From assembly GCA_013619035.1 (NCBI GenBank), contig JABXKX010000491.1, forward strand, positions 1-6,631: a stretch of 6,631 bases of DNA, written 5' to 3'. The first letter of the stretch is position 1. Every line of letters starts with the position of its first letter. Below the pieces are notes generated by a model that made no database searches, was not told where the DNA came from, and worked only from the letters and a program-made list of their open reading frames with translations. Shown in pieces: positions 1-6,027 of the stretch. Source of the stretch: Peptostreptococcaceae bacterium. GTDB lineage: Bacteria; Bacillota_A; Clostridia; Peptostreptococcales; Acidaminobacteraceae. Position numbers and translations under genes: made by a program.

Positions 1-1
1 T

Positions 2-184
2 CAATATAATGTCATATATATTCAAGATGGTGAGGTATGGGTAGAAGAAGCCAATTGTTTGAATCAAGTCTGTGTGGATCATAGTCATGTTTCAAAAATT
101 GGTGAGATGATTGTCTGTATTCCTCATAAACTAATTTTGGAAATAAAAGGTGATAAAAACGCTTTAGATATTATAGTAGATTAA
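2..184 (+). CDS. NusG domain II protein, C-terminal part (partial, 5' end outside window)
   Basis: The open frame entering at base 2 gives 60 residues before TAA at 182-184. The sequence has the signature of NusG domain II (DUF1312): a VWVEEANC segment, then NQVCVDH, then a Lys-Ile-Gly turn, then MIVCIPHKLILEIKG. The paired Cys residues and the VC-(L/I)-P-(H/N)-K-L core are typical of this small, usually membrane-anchored or exported Firmicutes domain. The N-terminal anchor expected for the family lies outside the window. Family members are often found next to ApbE/FMN-transfer or prenyl-synthesis genes, but their function is not established. The stop lies 19 nt before the pxpA ATG, so the gene probably belongs to the same transcript. 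It is not transcription factor NusG itself. Confidence 0.8.
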   Translation, partial: QYNVIYIQDGEVWVEEANCLNQVCVDHSHVSKIGEMIVCIPHKLILEIKGDKNALDIIVD

Positions 185-203
185 CTGCTACTTGGAGGAA
201 ACG

Positions 204-962
204 ATGAAGATTGATTTGAATTGTGACTTAGGAGAAAGCTTTGGCATATATGCCTTGGGAAATGATGAGATGATTATGGACTATGTAACATCCGTTAACA
301 TTGCCTGTGGTTGTCATGCTGGTGATCCAGAAATTATGGAAAAGACTGTAGAGCTTGCAATAAATAAAGGGGTATCAATAGGTGCACATCCTGGGTATCC
401 TGATTTACAAGGTTTTGGTAGAAGAGATATGGCGATGTCAAAAGAAGCTTTAAGAGCATCGATGATCTATCAGATTTCTGCTTTAAAAGGATTTGTTGAG
501 ATTAAAGGTGGTAAATTACAACATGTTAAACCTCATGGCGCACTTTATAATTTAGCAGCAAAGGATTACGAGGTTGCAAGAATTATAGCTCAAGCAATCT
601 ATGATATTGACCCTTCAATTATTTTAATGGGATTATCAGATTCTGAAATGATTAGAGCCGGTATCGATGTTGGACTTAAAGTTGCTAGAGAAGTATTTGC
701 TGATAGACGATATACAAAAGAGAAGAAATTGGTATCCAGAAATTTAAAAGGTGCTGTTATCGATAAAGTTGAAGACAGCATCAAGCAATGTTTATCTATT
801 ATAGAACAACATGAAATCGTTGATTATGATGGTAATAAACAGGTTTTAGAAGGGGATAGTATCTGTATTCATGGTGATAATGCACATGGTATAGAACTGG
901 TAAGTCGTTTGAGAGAAACACTTACAAACCAATCTATTAAAATACAATCACTAGAGGTTTAA
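204..962 (+). CDS. pxpA: 5-oxoprolinase subunit A (LamB/YcsF family)
   Basis: A 252-residue cytoplasmic protein, the usual length for this family. With PxpB and PxpC it forms the ATP-dependent 5-oxoprolinase that opens 5-oxoproline (pyroglutamate) to L-glutamate. Family signatures read in order: MKIDLNCDLGESFG at the N terminus, NIACGCHAGDP around residues 32-42, GAHPGYPDLQGFGRR around 60-74, HVKPHGALYN around 107-116, EVFADRRY around 163-170 and IHGDNAHG around 222-229. The start is set at ATG 204 because GGAGG (194-198) sits just upstream. A TTG at 192 is in frame but overlaps that ribosome binding site and would add four residues foreign to the family. It is the first of three adjacent pxp genes, and pxpB starts after one spacer base. 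Confidence 0.95.
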   Translation: MKIDLNCDLGESFGIYALGNDEMIMDYVTSVNIACGCHAGDPEIMEKTVELAINKGVSIGAHPGYPDLQGFGRRDMAMSKEALRASMIYQISALKGFVEIKGGKLQHVKPHGALYNLAAKDYEVARIIAQAIYDIDPSIILMGLSDSEMIRAGIDVGLKVAREVFADRRYTKEKKLVSRNLKGAVIDKVEDSIKQCLSIIEQHEIVDYDGNKQVLEGDSICIHGDNAHGIELVSRLRETLTNQSIKIQSLEV

Positions 963-963
963 T

Positions 964-1659
964 ATGAATATTTCACCCATAAATGAAGAGAGCCTTTTAA
1001 TAAGACTCGGTCAGGATATATCAGAAGAAACACATTATAAAGTTAAATTCTATTTTGATAAATTATCTCATATGCATGGTGTTTTATCGCTGATACCGAG
1101 TTATAATAGTTTGATGTTGTATTATGATCTGTTTGAAATAGATTACGATACACTCAAAAAAAATATAGAAGAGATTTCTTATGATAAAGCTGCAATCAAA
1201 CTTGAAAAACGTGTCATTAAACTCCCTGTTTGTTATGAGCTGGGATTAGATTTAGAACGGGTTTCTAATCATACAAAGTTATCAATTGAAGAAGTTATAA
1301 CATTACACTCAGGAAGAGACTACTTGGTCTATATGATTGGTTTTACACCAGGTTTTCCATACTTAGGAGGTATGGAGACCTCACTAGAAACACCAAGATT
1401 AGAAGTGCCACGTACTAAAATAGAAGCGGGTTCAGTTGGCATTGGTGGTTTACAGACAGGTGTTTATCCGTTAGATACACCTGGCGGTTGGAATATTATT
1501 GGCAAAACTCCGATTGATTTATTTGATAAGAAGCAGTCTGCAACACTATTAAATATGGGGGAATATGTTAGATTCGTACCCATTGATAAGAAGACTTTTG
1601 AACAAATTCAATCCGAAGTAGAAAAAGGATTGTATAAAGTTGAGGTGATTACATGTTAG
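964..1659 (+). CDS. pxpB: 5-oxoprolinase subunit B (KipI family)
   Basis: A 231-residue protein of the KipI/PxpB family (carboxyltransferase domain, subdomain C/D type), normally about 225-245 residues. Diagnostic segments are the GFTPGFPYLGGM loop around residues 126-137, PR-TKIEAGSVGIGGLQTGVYP around 149-169 and DTPGGWNIIGKTP around 171-183. In 5-oxoprolinase it pairs with PxpC, and the trio hydrolyses 5-oxoproline with ATP. Some homologues in Bacillus (KipI) inhibit the sporulation kinase KinA, so a regulatory role cannot be excluded from sequence. The flanking pxpA and pxpC make the enzyme role much more likely. AGAGG at 953-957 precedes the ATG by six bases. Its last seven bases overlap the start of pxpC. 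Confidence 0.94.
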   Translation: MNISPINEESLLIRLGQDISEETHYKVKFYFDKLSHMHGVLSLIPSYNSLMLYYDLFEIDYDTLKKNIEEISYDKAAIKLEKRVIKLPVCYELGLDLERVSNHTKLSIEEVITLHSGRDYLVYMIGFTPGFPYLGGMETSLETPRLEVPRTKIEAGSVGIGGLQTGVYPLDTPGGWNIIGKTPIDLFDKKQSATLLNMGEYVRFVPIDKKTFEQIQSEVEKGLYKVEVITC

Positions 1660-2624
1660 GATTTAGAATATTAGAACCGGGTATGTTTTCTACTTTTCAA
1701 GACCATGGCAGATTAGGGTATCAGAATCAAGGTATGCCAATCTCTGGTGCAATGGATATTGAAAGTTTAATCATCGCCAACAAATTAGTGGGTCAGAAAC
1801 AAGCTGCTTTAGAGATGACTTTTACAGGTGCTAAAATTGAATTCTTAAAAGAAATGTCGATAGCGATTACGGGTGCAGATATGACACCGATACTTAACAA
1901 TAGAGCTGTGACAATGTATAAAACAATACCTGTTAAATCAGGTGATATTTTATCCTTTAAAGGACTAAAATCAGGCTTTAGAAGTTATATTGCTTTTTCA
2001 GATAAATTGATATTAGAAGAGTTATATAACAGTACAAGTACTTATACTAAAATAAGTACAGGTGGTTATAAAGGTAGGGCGTTAAAAAAAGGTGACGAGG
2101 TAGATGTAGATGTTATTTCATTTAAAGAACACTTTCAGGTGGTTAAATTAGAGCGTTCCGGGCCCCTTAGGGTATTACTTGGTTATGAAGCGGATGCCTT
2201 TAAAGAAACTGAAGTCTTGTTTGATCATACGTATGAAGTAACGAATGAATTAGACCGTATGGGGATGCGATTAAAGGGTGAGTCTTTAATACATAAAGAG
2301 TCAGCTGATATCATATCAAGTCCGATTGTTCCTGGTGCAATTCAAATACCAAAATCAGGTCAACCGATGATTATGCTTAGAGATGCTCAAACCATTGGTG
2401 GTTACACAAGAATAGGGACTGTTATTTCATGTGATTTAAATCGTTTGGCTCAAATGAAACCAGGTGATAAAATTTCTTTTGAATCGGTTACTTTAGAACA
2501 AGCTATTGAGGCCAAGAAGCAGTGGGTAGATGATCTAAAGAAACTGAACTATTCTGATGATAGAAGAAACTTTAGAGTAACTGTAAATGGTTGTGTTTAT
2601 GATGTTTTCGTGGAGGAGATATAA
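1653..2624 (+). CDS. pxpC: 5-oxoprolinase subunit C (KipA / biotin-dependent carboxyltransferase family) with a carrier-like C-terminal tail
   Basis: A 323-residue protein of the KipA/PxpC family, near the family length. The N terminus (RILEPGMFSTFQDHGRLGYQ, then GMPISGAMD) and the later GAIQIPKSGQPMIMLRDAQTIGGY segment are diagnostic. It is the partner of PxpB in 5-oxoprolinase. The same fold is used as a carboxyltransferase in urea amidolyase and related enzymes, which explains the common biotin-dependent label. No biotinylation motif (A/V-M-K-M) occurs in this protein. The start at 1653 follows GAGGTG and overlaps pxpB by 7 nt. After the conserved core, residues about 304-323 read NFRVTVNGCVYDVFVEEI, much like the opening strands of biotin-carrier proteins. 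The stop codon TAA overlaps the ATG at 2624. Confidence 0.94.
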   Translation: MLGFRILEPGMFSTFQDHGRLGYQNQGMPISGAMDIESLIIANKLVGQKQAALEMTFTGAKIEFLKEMSIAITGADMTPILNNRAVTMYKTIPVKSGDILSFKGLKSGFRSYIAFSDKLILEELYNSTSTYTKISTGGYKGRALKKGDEVDVDVISFKEHFQVVKLERSGPLRVLLGYEADAFKETEVLFDHTYEVTNELDRMGMRLKGESLIHKESADIISSPIVPGAIQIPKSGQPMIMLRDAQTIGGYTRIGTVISCDLNRLAQMKPGDKISFESVTLEQAIEAKKQWVDDLKKLNYSDDRRNFRVTVNGCVYDVFVEEI

Positions 2625-2626
2625 TG
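2612..2626 (+). promoter_or_regulatory. Strong ribosome binding site plus ATG overlapping the pxpC stop, leading into a blocked frame
   Basis: GGAGGAG at 2612-2618 lies five bases before an ATG at 2624-2626, which shares its A with the pxpC TAA. This is the best start signal at the junction. However, the ATG frame reads MSILFY and then stops at TAA 2642-2644, while the UPF0316 reading frame is the next one over. The signal therefore suggests where the downstream protein originally began and that one base has been lost or mis-called after it. Confidence 0.7.
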
Positions 2627-3117
2627 AGTATTTTATTTTATTAATTGAAGTGTCTTTGATGACATTAAGAATTGTTTTTATCACTAAAGGTGAGAGACAA
2701 TTAGGAGCAGTCGTCGCTTTTTTTGAAGTGACACTATGGATTTTTATTGTAACCTTCGTTATGAATGATTTAATGGCAGATCCGATTAAAGCAGTATTCT
2801 ATGCCCTTGGATTTTCAATTGGAAACTATTTAGGCAGTGTTTTAGAAGAAAAAATTGGTATTGGATTATCACAAGTTCAAATTATTGTTAAAGCAGAACA
2901 TGGTCCTCAATTGGCAAAAGACTTACGAGAAGAGCAATTTGCTGTAACGGTAGTTCAAGGTGAAGGTCTGAATTTCGAAAGAAATATTTTATTTATGTAC
3001 GTTAAAAGAAGACGCGTAAGATTACTTTTAGATACCGTTAAGGCGAAACAAGAAAACGCAGTTATCACAGTAATGGATACAAAACCTCTTTATGGCGGAT
3101 TTGGAATTAGAAAATAA
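2624..3117 (+). CDS. UPF0316 (DUF5698/DUF2179) membrane protein, apparent 1-nt frameshift near its start
   Basis: From about 2632 the sequence encodes a UPF0316/YebE-like protein. It has hydrophobic N-terminal membrane segments containing MTLRIVFITKGERQLGA and FFEVTLWIFIVTFVM, then a third helix with ALGFSIGNYLGSVLEEKIGIG. The C-terminal DUF2179 domain runs from SQVQIIVKAEHG through FMYVKRRR to PLYGGFGIRK. The function of the family is unknown. The protein frame has an in-frame ATG at 2587, inside pxpC, but that would add a hydrophilic SWRRYNEY stretch before the first helix and has no good RBS. The RBS-supported ATG at 2624 is in another frame. One extra T in the run 2636-2639 would restore MSILFLLIEVSLMTLR and give about 164 residues. 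If the base is truly missing, product could come only from a weaker start: 2587, GTG 2650 or ATG 2659. Its TAA overlaps the dinB ATG. Confidence 0.8.
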
Positions 3118-4184
3118 TGGAAAGAAGGATTTTACATGTGGATATGGATGCTTTTTTTGCTTCGGTAGAACAATTGGATCATCCAGAACTCAGAGGAAAA
3201 CCGGTTATAGTTGGAGGTTCTTCTGATAGAGGTGTTGTTGCTACCTGTAGTTATGAAGCTAGAAAATTTGGTGTTCATTCTGCGCAGCCGACATTTATGG
3301 CCAAAAAATTATGTCCCGATGCAATCTTTGTAAGAGGGGATCATCATCGATATTCTGAAGTGAGTAAACAAGTATTTGAAATACTTTATAGTATCTGCGA
3401 TAAGGTACAAGTGGTTTCAATTGATGAAGCTTATTTAGATGTTACTGATTTATTTTATTCGCCTATGTATATTGCTAAACATATTAAAAAGCGTATTTTA
3501 GATGAAATAGGTTTAACCCTATCGGTTGGCATATCGTATAATAAGTTTTTAGCAAAATTGGCATCCGATTGGAACAAACCTGCTGGCATTAAAGAAATCA
3601 CAAGAGAGATGATTCCTGAGATTTTAATCCCATTACCAATCAGGAAAGTGCATGGACTTGGTAAAAAGTCGGTGGAAAAACTCAATAAAATTGGTATTTA
3701 TACCATTGGTGATATGCTTAATTATGACAAAGAATTTTTTGATACATATTTAGGAAAAATGGGTTCAGAAGTTTATGATCGTATCAATGGTATTGATAAT
3801 AGAGAGGTGTCCTCTGAGTCTGGTGGAAGGAAATCTATTGGTACCGAGACAACTTTAAGTAAAGATTTAGAGGATGTAGAAGACTTAAAACCATATTTAT
3901 CAAAATTTGCTAAAAAGATAGAAGAAATTTTAGAAGGCAAACATATCAGTGCTAAAACAGTCACCATAAAACTTAAAACATTTGATTTTATACAACATAC
4001 AAGATCAAAGACTTTAAATTCATATATTTATAAAAGTTCGGATATAGAATCTGTAGCACATGACTTGTTAGATGACTTTGGATTAAATACTGCCATACGA
4101 TTAATTGGTTTAACGGTTTCTAACTTTGAAGACAGACAACAAGAACAATTAACTTTATTTGATGATTTAATGAACTTTTTGTAG
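3117..4184 (+). CDS. dinB: DNA polymerase IV (Y-family translesion polymerase)
   Basis: A 355-residue, full-length Y-family polymerase that copies past damaged bases and acts at the replication fork. Palm motifs: HVDMDAFF at residues 7-14 gives catalytic Asp9 and the steric-gate Phe14, and SIDEAYLDVT at 101-110 gives Asp103 and Glu104. The finger segment is CSYEARKFGVHSAQP at 44-58. The VGISYNKFLAKLASDWNKPAGI block is at 137-158 and the thumb helix-hairpin-helix HGLGKKSVEKLNKIGIYTIGD at 179-199. The little-finger domain follows GRKSIGTETTLSKD. Near the C terminus, QLTLF (344-348) is a canonical beta-clamp binding motif. The ATG shares a base with the upstream stop (TAATG) and has no clear Shine-Dalgarno sequence, so translation is probably coupled to the UPF0316 gene. 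No LexA-type box is evident at this internal start. Confidence 0.96.
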   Translation: MERRILHVDMDAFFASVEQLDHPELRGKPVIVGGSSDRGVVATCSYEARKFGVHSAQPTFMAKKLCPDAIFVRGDHHRYSEVSKQVFEILYSICDKVQVVSIDEAYLDVTDLFYSPMYIAKHIKKRILDEIGLTLSVGISYNKFLAKLASDWNKPAGIKEITREMIPEILIPLPIRKVHGLGKKSVEKLNKIGIYTIGDMLNYDKEFFDTYLGKMGSEVYDRINGIDNREVSSESGGRKSIGTETTLSKDLEDVEDLKPYLSKFAKKIEEILEGKHISAKTVTIKLKTFDFIQHTRSKTLNSYIYKSSDIESVAHDLLDDFGLNTAIRLIGLTVSNFEDRQQEQLTLFDDLMNFL

Positions 4185-4198
4185 AGTAGATTGTCTGA

Positions 4199-4379
4199 TA
4201 AGTAGAAGAAAATAGTTATAACGAGTTAGTTGAGATTTTAAAGCTAAATGAATGGGTACTATAGTAGAGACGTACCAGAAGAGTTACAGGCGTCGTTAGA
4301 CCAAAGACTTATCAAAACATTGACTTACCATTACATAATGAGTTTGTTGATGCACTAATAGATTTTTTAAACCAGTAAG
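4199..4379 (+). pseudogene. Possible decayed 3' end of an unidentified gene, between dinB and ybjQ
   Basis: This gap has no intact gene but reads as protein-like pieces in alternating frames. Frame of 4202 gives NSYNELVEILKLNEWVL and then TAG at 4262. An overlapping frame opens at ATG 4248 and gives YYSRDVPEELQASLDQRLIK, ending at TAA 4356-4358. The first frame resumes near 4316 as DLPLHNEFVDALIDFLNQ with TAA at 4376-4378. Read together these resemble a charged, helical C terminus broken by two frame changes. I do not recognise the parent family. The alternative is ordinary spacer DNA that happens to look coding, or a short 36-residue peptide gene at 4248-4358, which has no clear ribosome binding site. 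Confidence 0.35.
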
Positions 4380-4387
4380 GGGGCATT

Positions 4388-4705
4388 ATGTTACTAGTAA
4401 ATACAAATGAAGTACCTGGCAAAGAGATTACGGAAGTATTAGGACTGGTTCGAGGCAGTACAATTCAATCAAAACATATTGGTAAAGATCTACTTGCAGG
4501 TCTAAAGACAATTGTTGGTGGAGAAATCACTGAGTATACTGAAATGTTAGAAAATGCAAGACAGATTGCTCTTGGTAGAATGGTTAAAGATGCTGAGAGC
4601 AAAGGAGCGAATGCTATTGTTAATATTAGATTTGCAACTTCGGCAATTATGCAAGGGGCTGCTGAACTAATGGTTTATGGAACAGCTGTAATAATCAAAG
4701 ACTAA
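4388..4705 (+). CDS. YbjQ-family protein (UPF0145, putative heavy-metal-binding domain)
   Basis: A 105-residue soluble protein, the standard length of the YbjQ/UPF0145 family (PF01906). Features typical of the family are the N-terminal strand with VNTNEVPGKEITEVLGLVRGSTI, the helix-rich middle with the ITEYTEMLENARQIALGRM stretch, and the strand KGANAIVNIRFATS followed by ELMVYGTAV. Family members form small oligomers. The heavy-metal-binding label is a domain name, and the biological role is not settled. AAGGGGG (4377-4383) precedes the ATG at a suitable distance. I see no convincing promoter just upstream, so it may be expressed by read-through or from a weak promoter in the preceding gap. 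It is followed by an inverted repeat with a T run. Confidence 0.92.
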   Translation: MLLVNTNEVPGKEITEVLGLVRGSTIQSKHIGKDLLAGLKTIVGGEITEYTEMLENARQIALGRMVKDAESKGANAIVNIRFATSAIMQGAAELMVYGTAVIIKD

Positions 4706-4711
4706 TATTTT

Positions 4712-4737
4712 TAAAATCCCCTTGAATCTGATATACT
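4712..4737 (+). promoter_or_regulatory. Probable promoter for the 153-residue protein gene (extended -10)
   Basis: TATACT at 4732-4737 is preceded by TG plus one base (4729-4731), an extended -10 element. A weak -35-like TTTAAA or TTTTAA lies 16-17 bp upstream, overlapping the left arm of the inverted repeat. Transcription would begin near 4744, after the left arm, leaving the RBS at 4749-4753 free. Confidence 0.55.
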
Positions 4738-4761
4738 GATAGACAATAGGGGGATTTTTTT
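4713..4761 (+). terminator. Rho-independent terminator-like inverted repeat after the ybjQ-family gene, also holding the next gene's RBS
   Basis: AAAATCCCC (4713-4721) is perfectly complementary to GGGGATTTT (4750-4758), and seven T follow the A at 4754 (4755-4761). The loop is long (about 28 nt, or 22 if flanking wobble pairs form), so this is a weaker terminator than a tight hairpin. The right arm includes the GGGGG that serves as ribosome binding site for the gene starting at 4762. Transcripts from upstream would fold this arm away or terminate. Confidence 0.55.
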
Positions 4762-5223
4762 ATGGCAATTTGGATAGAAGATATTGAGAGTCGAATTACT
4801 GTACTCGGTGAGAAGTTATTACCAGTTGAGATTAAGAGGTTACAATTAAATTATTTAATGACAGTAGCATTAAGACTTGAAAAAGAGTCAGCAACTTGTG
4901 AAAAATGTGAGTTCTTAAAGAATGATTTAAGTGAAGCTTTGTCCATAATAGAAAAAGCAGAAGAAATTAAAGAAATTCAAAGAAGAGCTTACAATACAAG
5001 AGTTAAAGGTATTATTAGTCATTTTGGTAAAGTACATGGTTTAAAATCTAAATCATATTATTCAACTCAGTACAGTCATTTAGGATTAATGGGCGGTGTG
5101 CTTTCAGGTATATGGTTTATGGATCATATTATCATCATGATTTGTATTGTATTGGCAGGACCTTTACTCGGTAAGATGATTGGATCATATAGAGACTTAA
5201 AAAATGATAAAGATTTAATATAG
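4762..5223 (+). CDS. Unrecognised 153-residue protein with CxxC and C-terminal membrane segments
   Basis: I do not recognise the family. Residues 1-90 are charged and mostly helical. They contain a CEKC (C46-x2-C49) pair, followed by NDLSEALSIIEKAEEIKEIQRR, which looks like a coiled coil. Residues 98-106 are Tyr/Ser-rich. Residues about 107-141 are hydrophobic and Gly-rich (GLMGGVLSGIWFM, then HIIIMICIVLAGPLLGKMIG), enough for two close membrane passes or a hairpin. A short charged tail RDLKNDKDLI ends the protein. There is no signal peptide. The likely topology is a soluble N-terminal domain tethered to the membrane at its C terminus. GGGGG at 4749-4753 is the RBS, eight bases before the ATG. 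It appears monocistronic, with its own promoter and terminator. The single CxxC could bind metal only by dimerisation, or it may be structural. Confidence 0.8.
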   Translation: MAIWIEDIESRITVLGEKLLPVEIKRLQLNYLMTVALRLEKESATCEKCEFLKNDLSEALSIIEKAEEIKEIQRRAYNTRVKGIISHFGKVHGLKSKSYYSTQYSHLGLMGGVLSGIWFMDHIIIMICIVLAGPLLGKMIGSYRDLKNDKDLI

Positions 5224-5251
5224 GCAGTGTATACTGCCTATAAGTGTTTTT
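5219..5251 (+). terminator. Terminator palindrome between convergent genes
   Basis: Arms 5219-5228 (TATAGGCAGT) and 5233-5242 (ACTGCCTATA) form a perfect 10-bp stem with a four-base loop GTAT. On the + strand a T run (5247-5251) follows after four bases, fitting a factor-independent terminator for the 153-residue protein gene. On the minus strand the flank is AT-rich but lacks a clean T run, so termination there is less certain. The + strand gene's TAG is in the left arm and the minus-strand gene's stop is in the right arm. Confidence 0.7.
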
Positions 5252-5990
5252 GAAGATATTTGATATCTGAGATAACAGTCTTCTGATATGTTTCGCAGAA
5301 TTGAGTCAATAACTCTAAATTATACGTGACATCTAACTGTAAACTTTGTAAGATATCAACAGGAAATTTTTGAATGGATTGATGTTTTTCAGTACCCTTT
5401 CCATGAATATGAACATACTGAACTTGTTCTAAAAAAGCTTCATTAGGGAGTTCGTAATGATCATAATTATAATAGTCATGACATAAGTCCAAACATATTT
5501 TAAGTTTTGGATGATCAAATTCATTTATGATCTGAAGTATTTGGTCTCTACTCCCAAAAGCAGTAGTTGGTGGTAATGTTTCTAATGTTAATGTAACATC
5601 TATTTTTTTCTGTTCTACAAAATTGAGCAAAAAATCCAATCCTTTTTTTGTTTCTTCTGTAGCAGTATGAGAATGGCTTGATCCATGCAGTACGATAGAC
5701 GGCCTTTTTACGCTATATTGACGTAAGGATTCTATAATGGAAAGTAATTTGGTATAATCCTTCTTGTAATCTTCATTTGAAAAATCATACGCCTTTTCTC
5801 TGACAAAATAGGGCACATGAAAATTATGTGAAGGTAGTTTTCCTACTAATTTTTTATATGTTTGCATAGACAGAATACGTTCGTCTGGTGCTATTTCCAT
5901 ACTATCAATAGAAGGTATTTCATCAAAGAAGGCTTCTATAGAAGTGTTTCTTAAAATTTTTTCATCAAAAGTAAATCCAAGGGATTTCAT
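5238..5990 (-). CDS. TIM-barrel protein, sugar phosphate isomerase/epimerase or AP endonuclease 2 type
   Basis: A 250-residue protein with the layout of the xylose-isomerase-like TIM barrel (AP2Ec, PF01261) that includes endonuclease IV and many sugar isomerases. Candidate metal ligands fall on successive strands: His58 (NFHVPYF), His102 (IVLHGSSHSH), Glu137 (LTLETLPP), Asp168 and His171 (CLDLCHDYY), His194/His196 (YVHIHGKG), His203 and Glu226 (YNLELL). This resembles the metal-rich endonuclease IV pocket. The protein is shorter than endonuclease IV (about 280), and I do not see that family's full DNA-binding loops, so DNA repair is only one possibility. The substrate is unknown. AAGGAG precedes the ATG on the minus strand (complement of 5994-6000). 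It diverges from the pabA-like gene, and its stop lies inside the shared palindrome. Confidence 0.85.
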   Translation of the reverse strand: MKSLGFTFDEKILRNTSIEAFFDEIPSIDSMEIAPDERILSMQTYKKLVGKLPSHNFHVPYFVREKAYDFSNEDYKKDYTKLLSIIESLRQYSVKRPSIVLHGSSHSHTATEETKKGLDFLLNFVEQKKIDVTLTLETLPPTTAFGSRDQILQIINEFDHPKLKICLDLCHDYYNYDHYELPNEAFLEQVQYVHIHGKGTEKHQSIQKFPVDILQSLQLDVTYNLELLTQFCETYQKTVISDIKYLQKHL

Positions 5991-6000
5991 AGCATCTCCT

Positions 6001-6027
6001 TTATAAATAAGATGGTTTAAATATAAT
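6001..6027 (+). promoter_or_regulatory. Possible promoter of the pabA-like gene
   Basis: A perfect TATAAT lies at 6022-6027 on the + strand. The best -35 is weak (TTTATA at 6000-6005, 16 bp upstream). Transcription would begin near 6034, giving a leader of about 33 nt. The -10 overlaps the -10 of the divergent minus-strand promoter. Confidence 0.45.

Noticed and set aside
2..184. Partial ORF as transcription factor NusG
   Set aside because: The segment matches the separate NusG domain II (DUF1312) family with its Cys pairs, not the KOW/NGN regions of NusG.
192..203. TTG at 192 as an alternative start for pxpA
   Set aside because: It overlaps the GGAGG ribosome binding site, and the added residues do not fit the conserved PxpA N terminus, which begins at MKIDLNCDLG.
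599..784. Minus-strand open frame of 61 codons inside pxpA
   Set aside because: It is antisense to a strongly conserved gene, with no RBS and no recognisable protein; a shadow frame.
2587..2623. ATG at 2587 as the genuine start of the UPF0316 protein
   Set aside because: It lies inside pxpC without a good RBS and adds a hydrophilic stretch ahead of the first membrane helix. The strong RBS points to 2624. Kept only as a fallback.
1653..2624. PxpC as a true biotin-dependent carboxylase subunit
   Set aside because: No biotin carboxylase or carrier domain with an MKM motif is in the window, and the adjacent pxpA and pxpB indicate 5-oxoprolinase.
2624..2645. Programmed -1 frameshift site in the A/T-rich run
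   Set aside because: No X XXY YYZ heptamer fits the zero frame, and the codons before the stop would re-pair poorly after slipping.
3455..3967. Two minus-strand open frames inside dinB
   Set aside because: Both are antisense to conserved polymerase motifs, with composition expected from the complementary strand and no start signals.
4268..4295. GACG/CGTC inverted repeat as a dinB terminator
   Set aside because: The stem is only four bases and no T run follows it.
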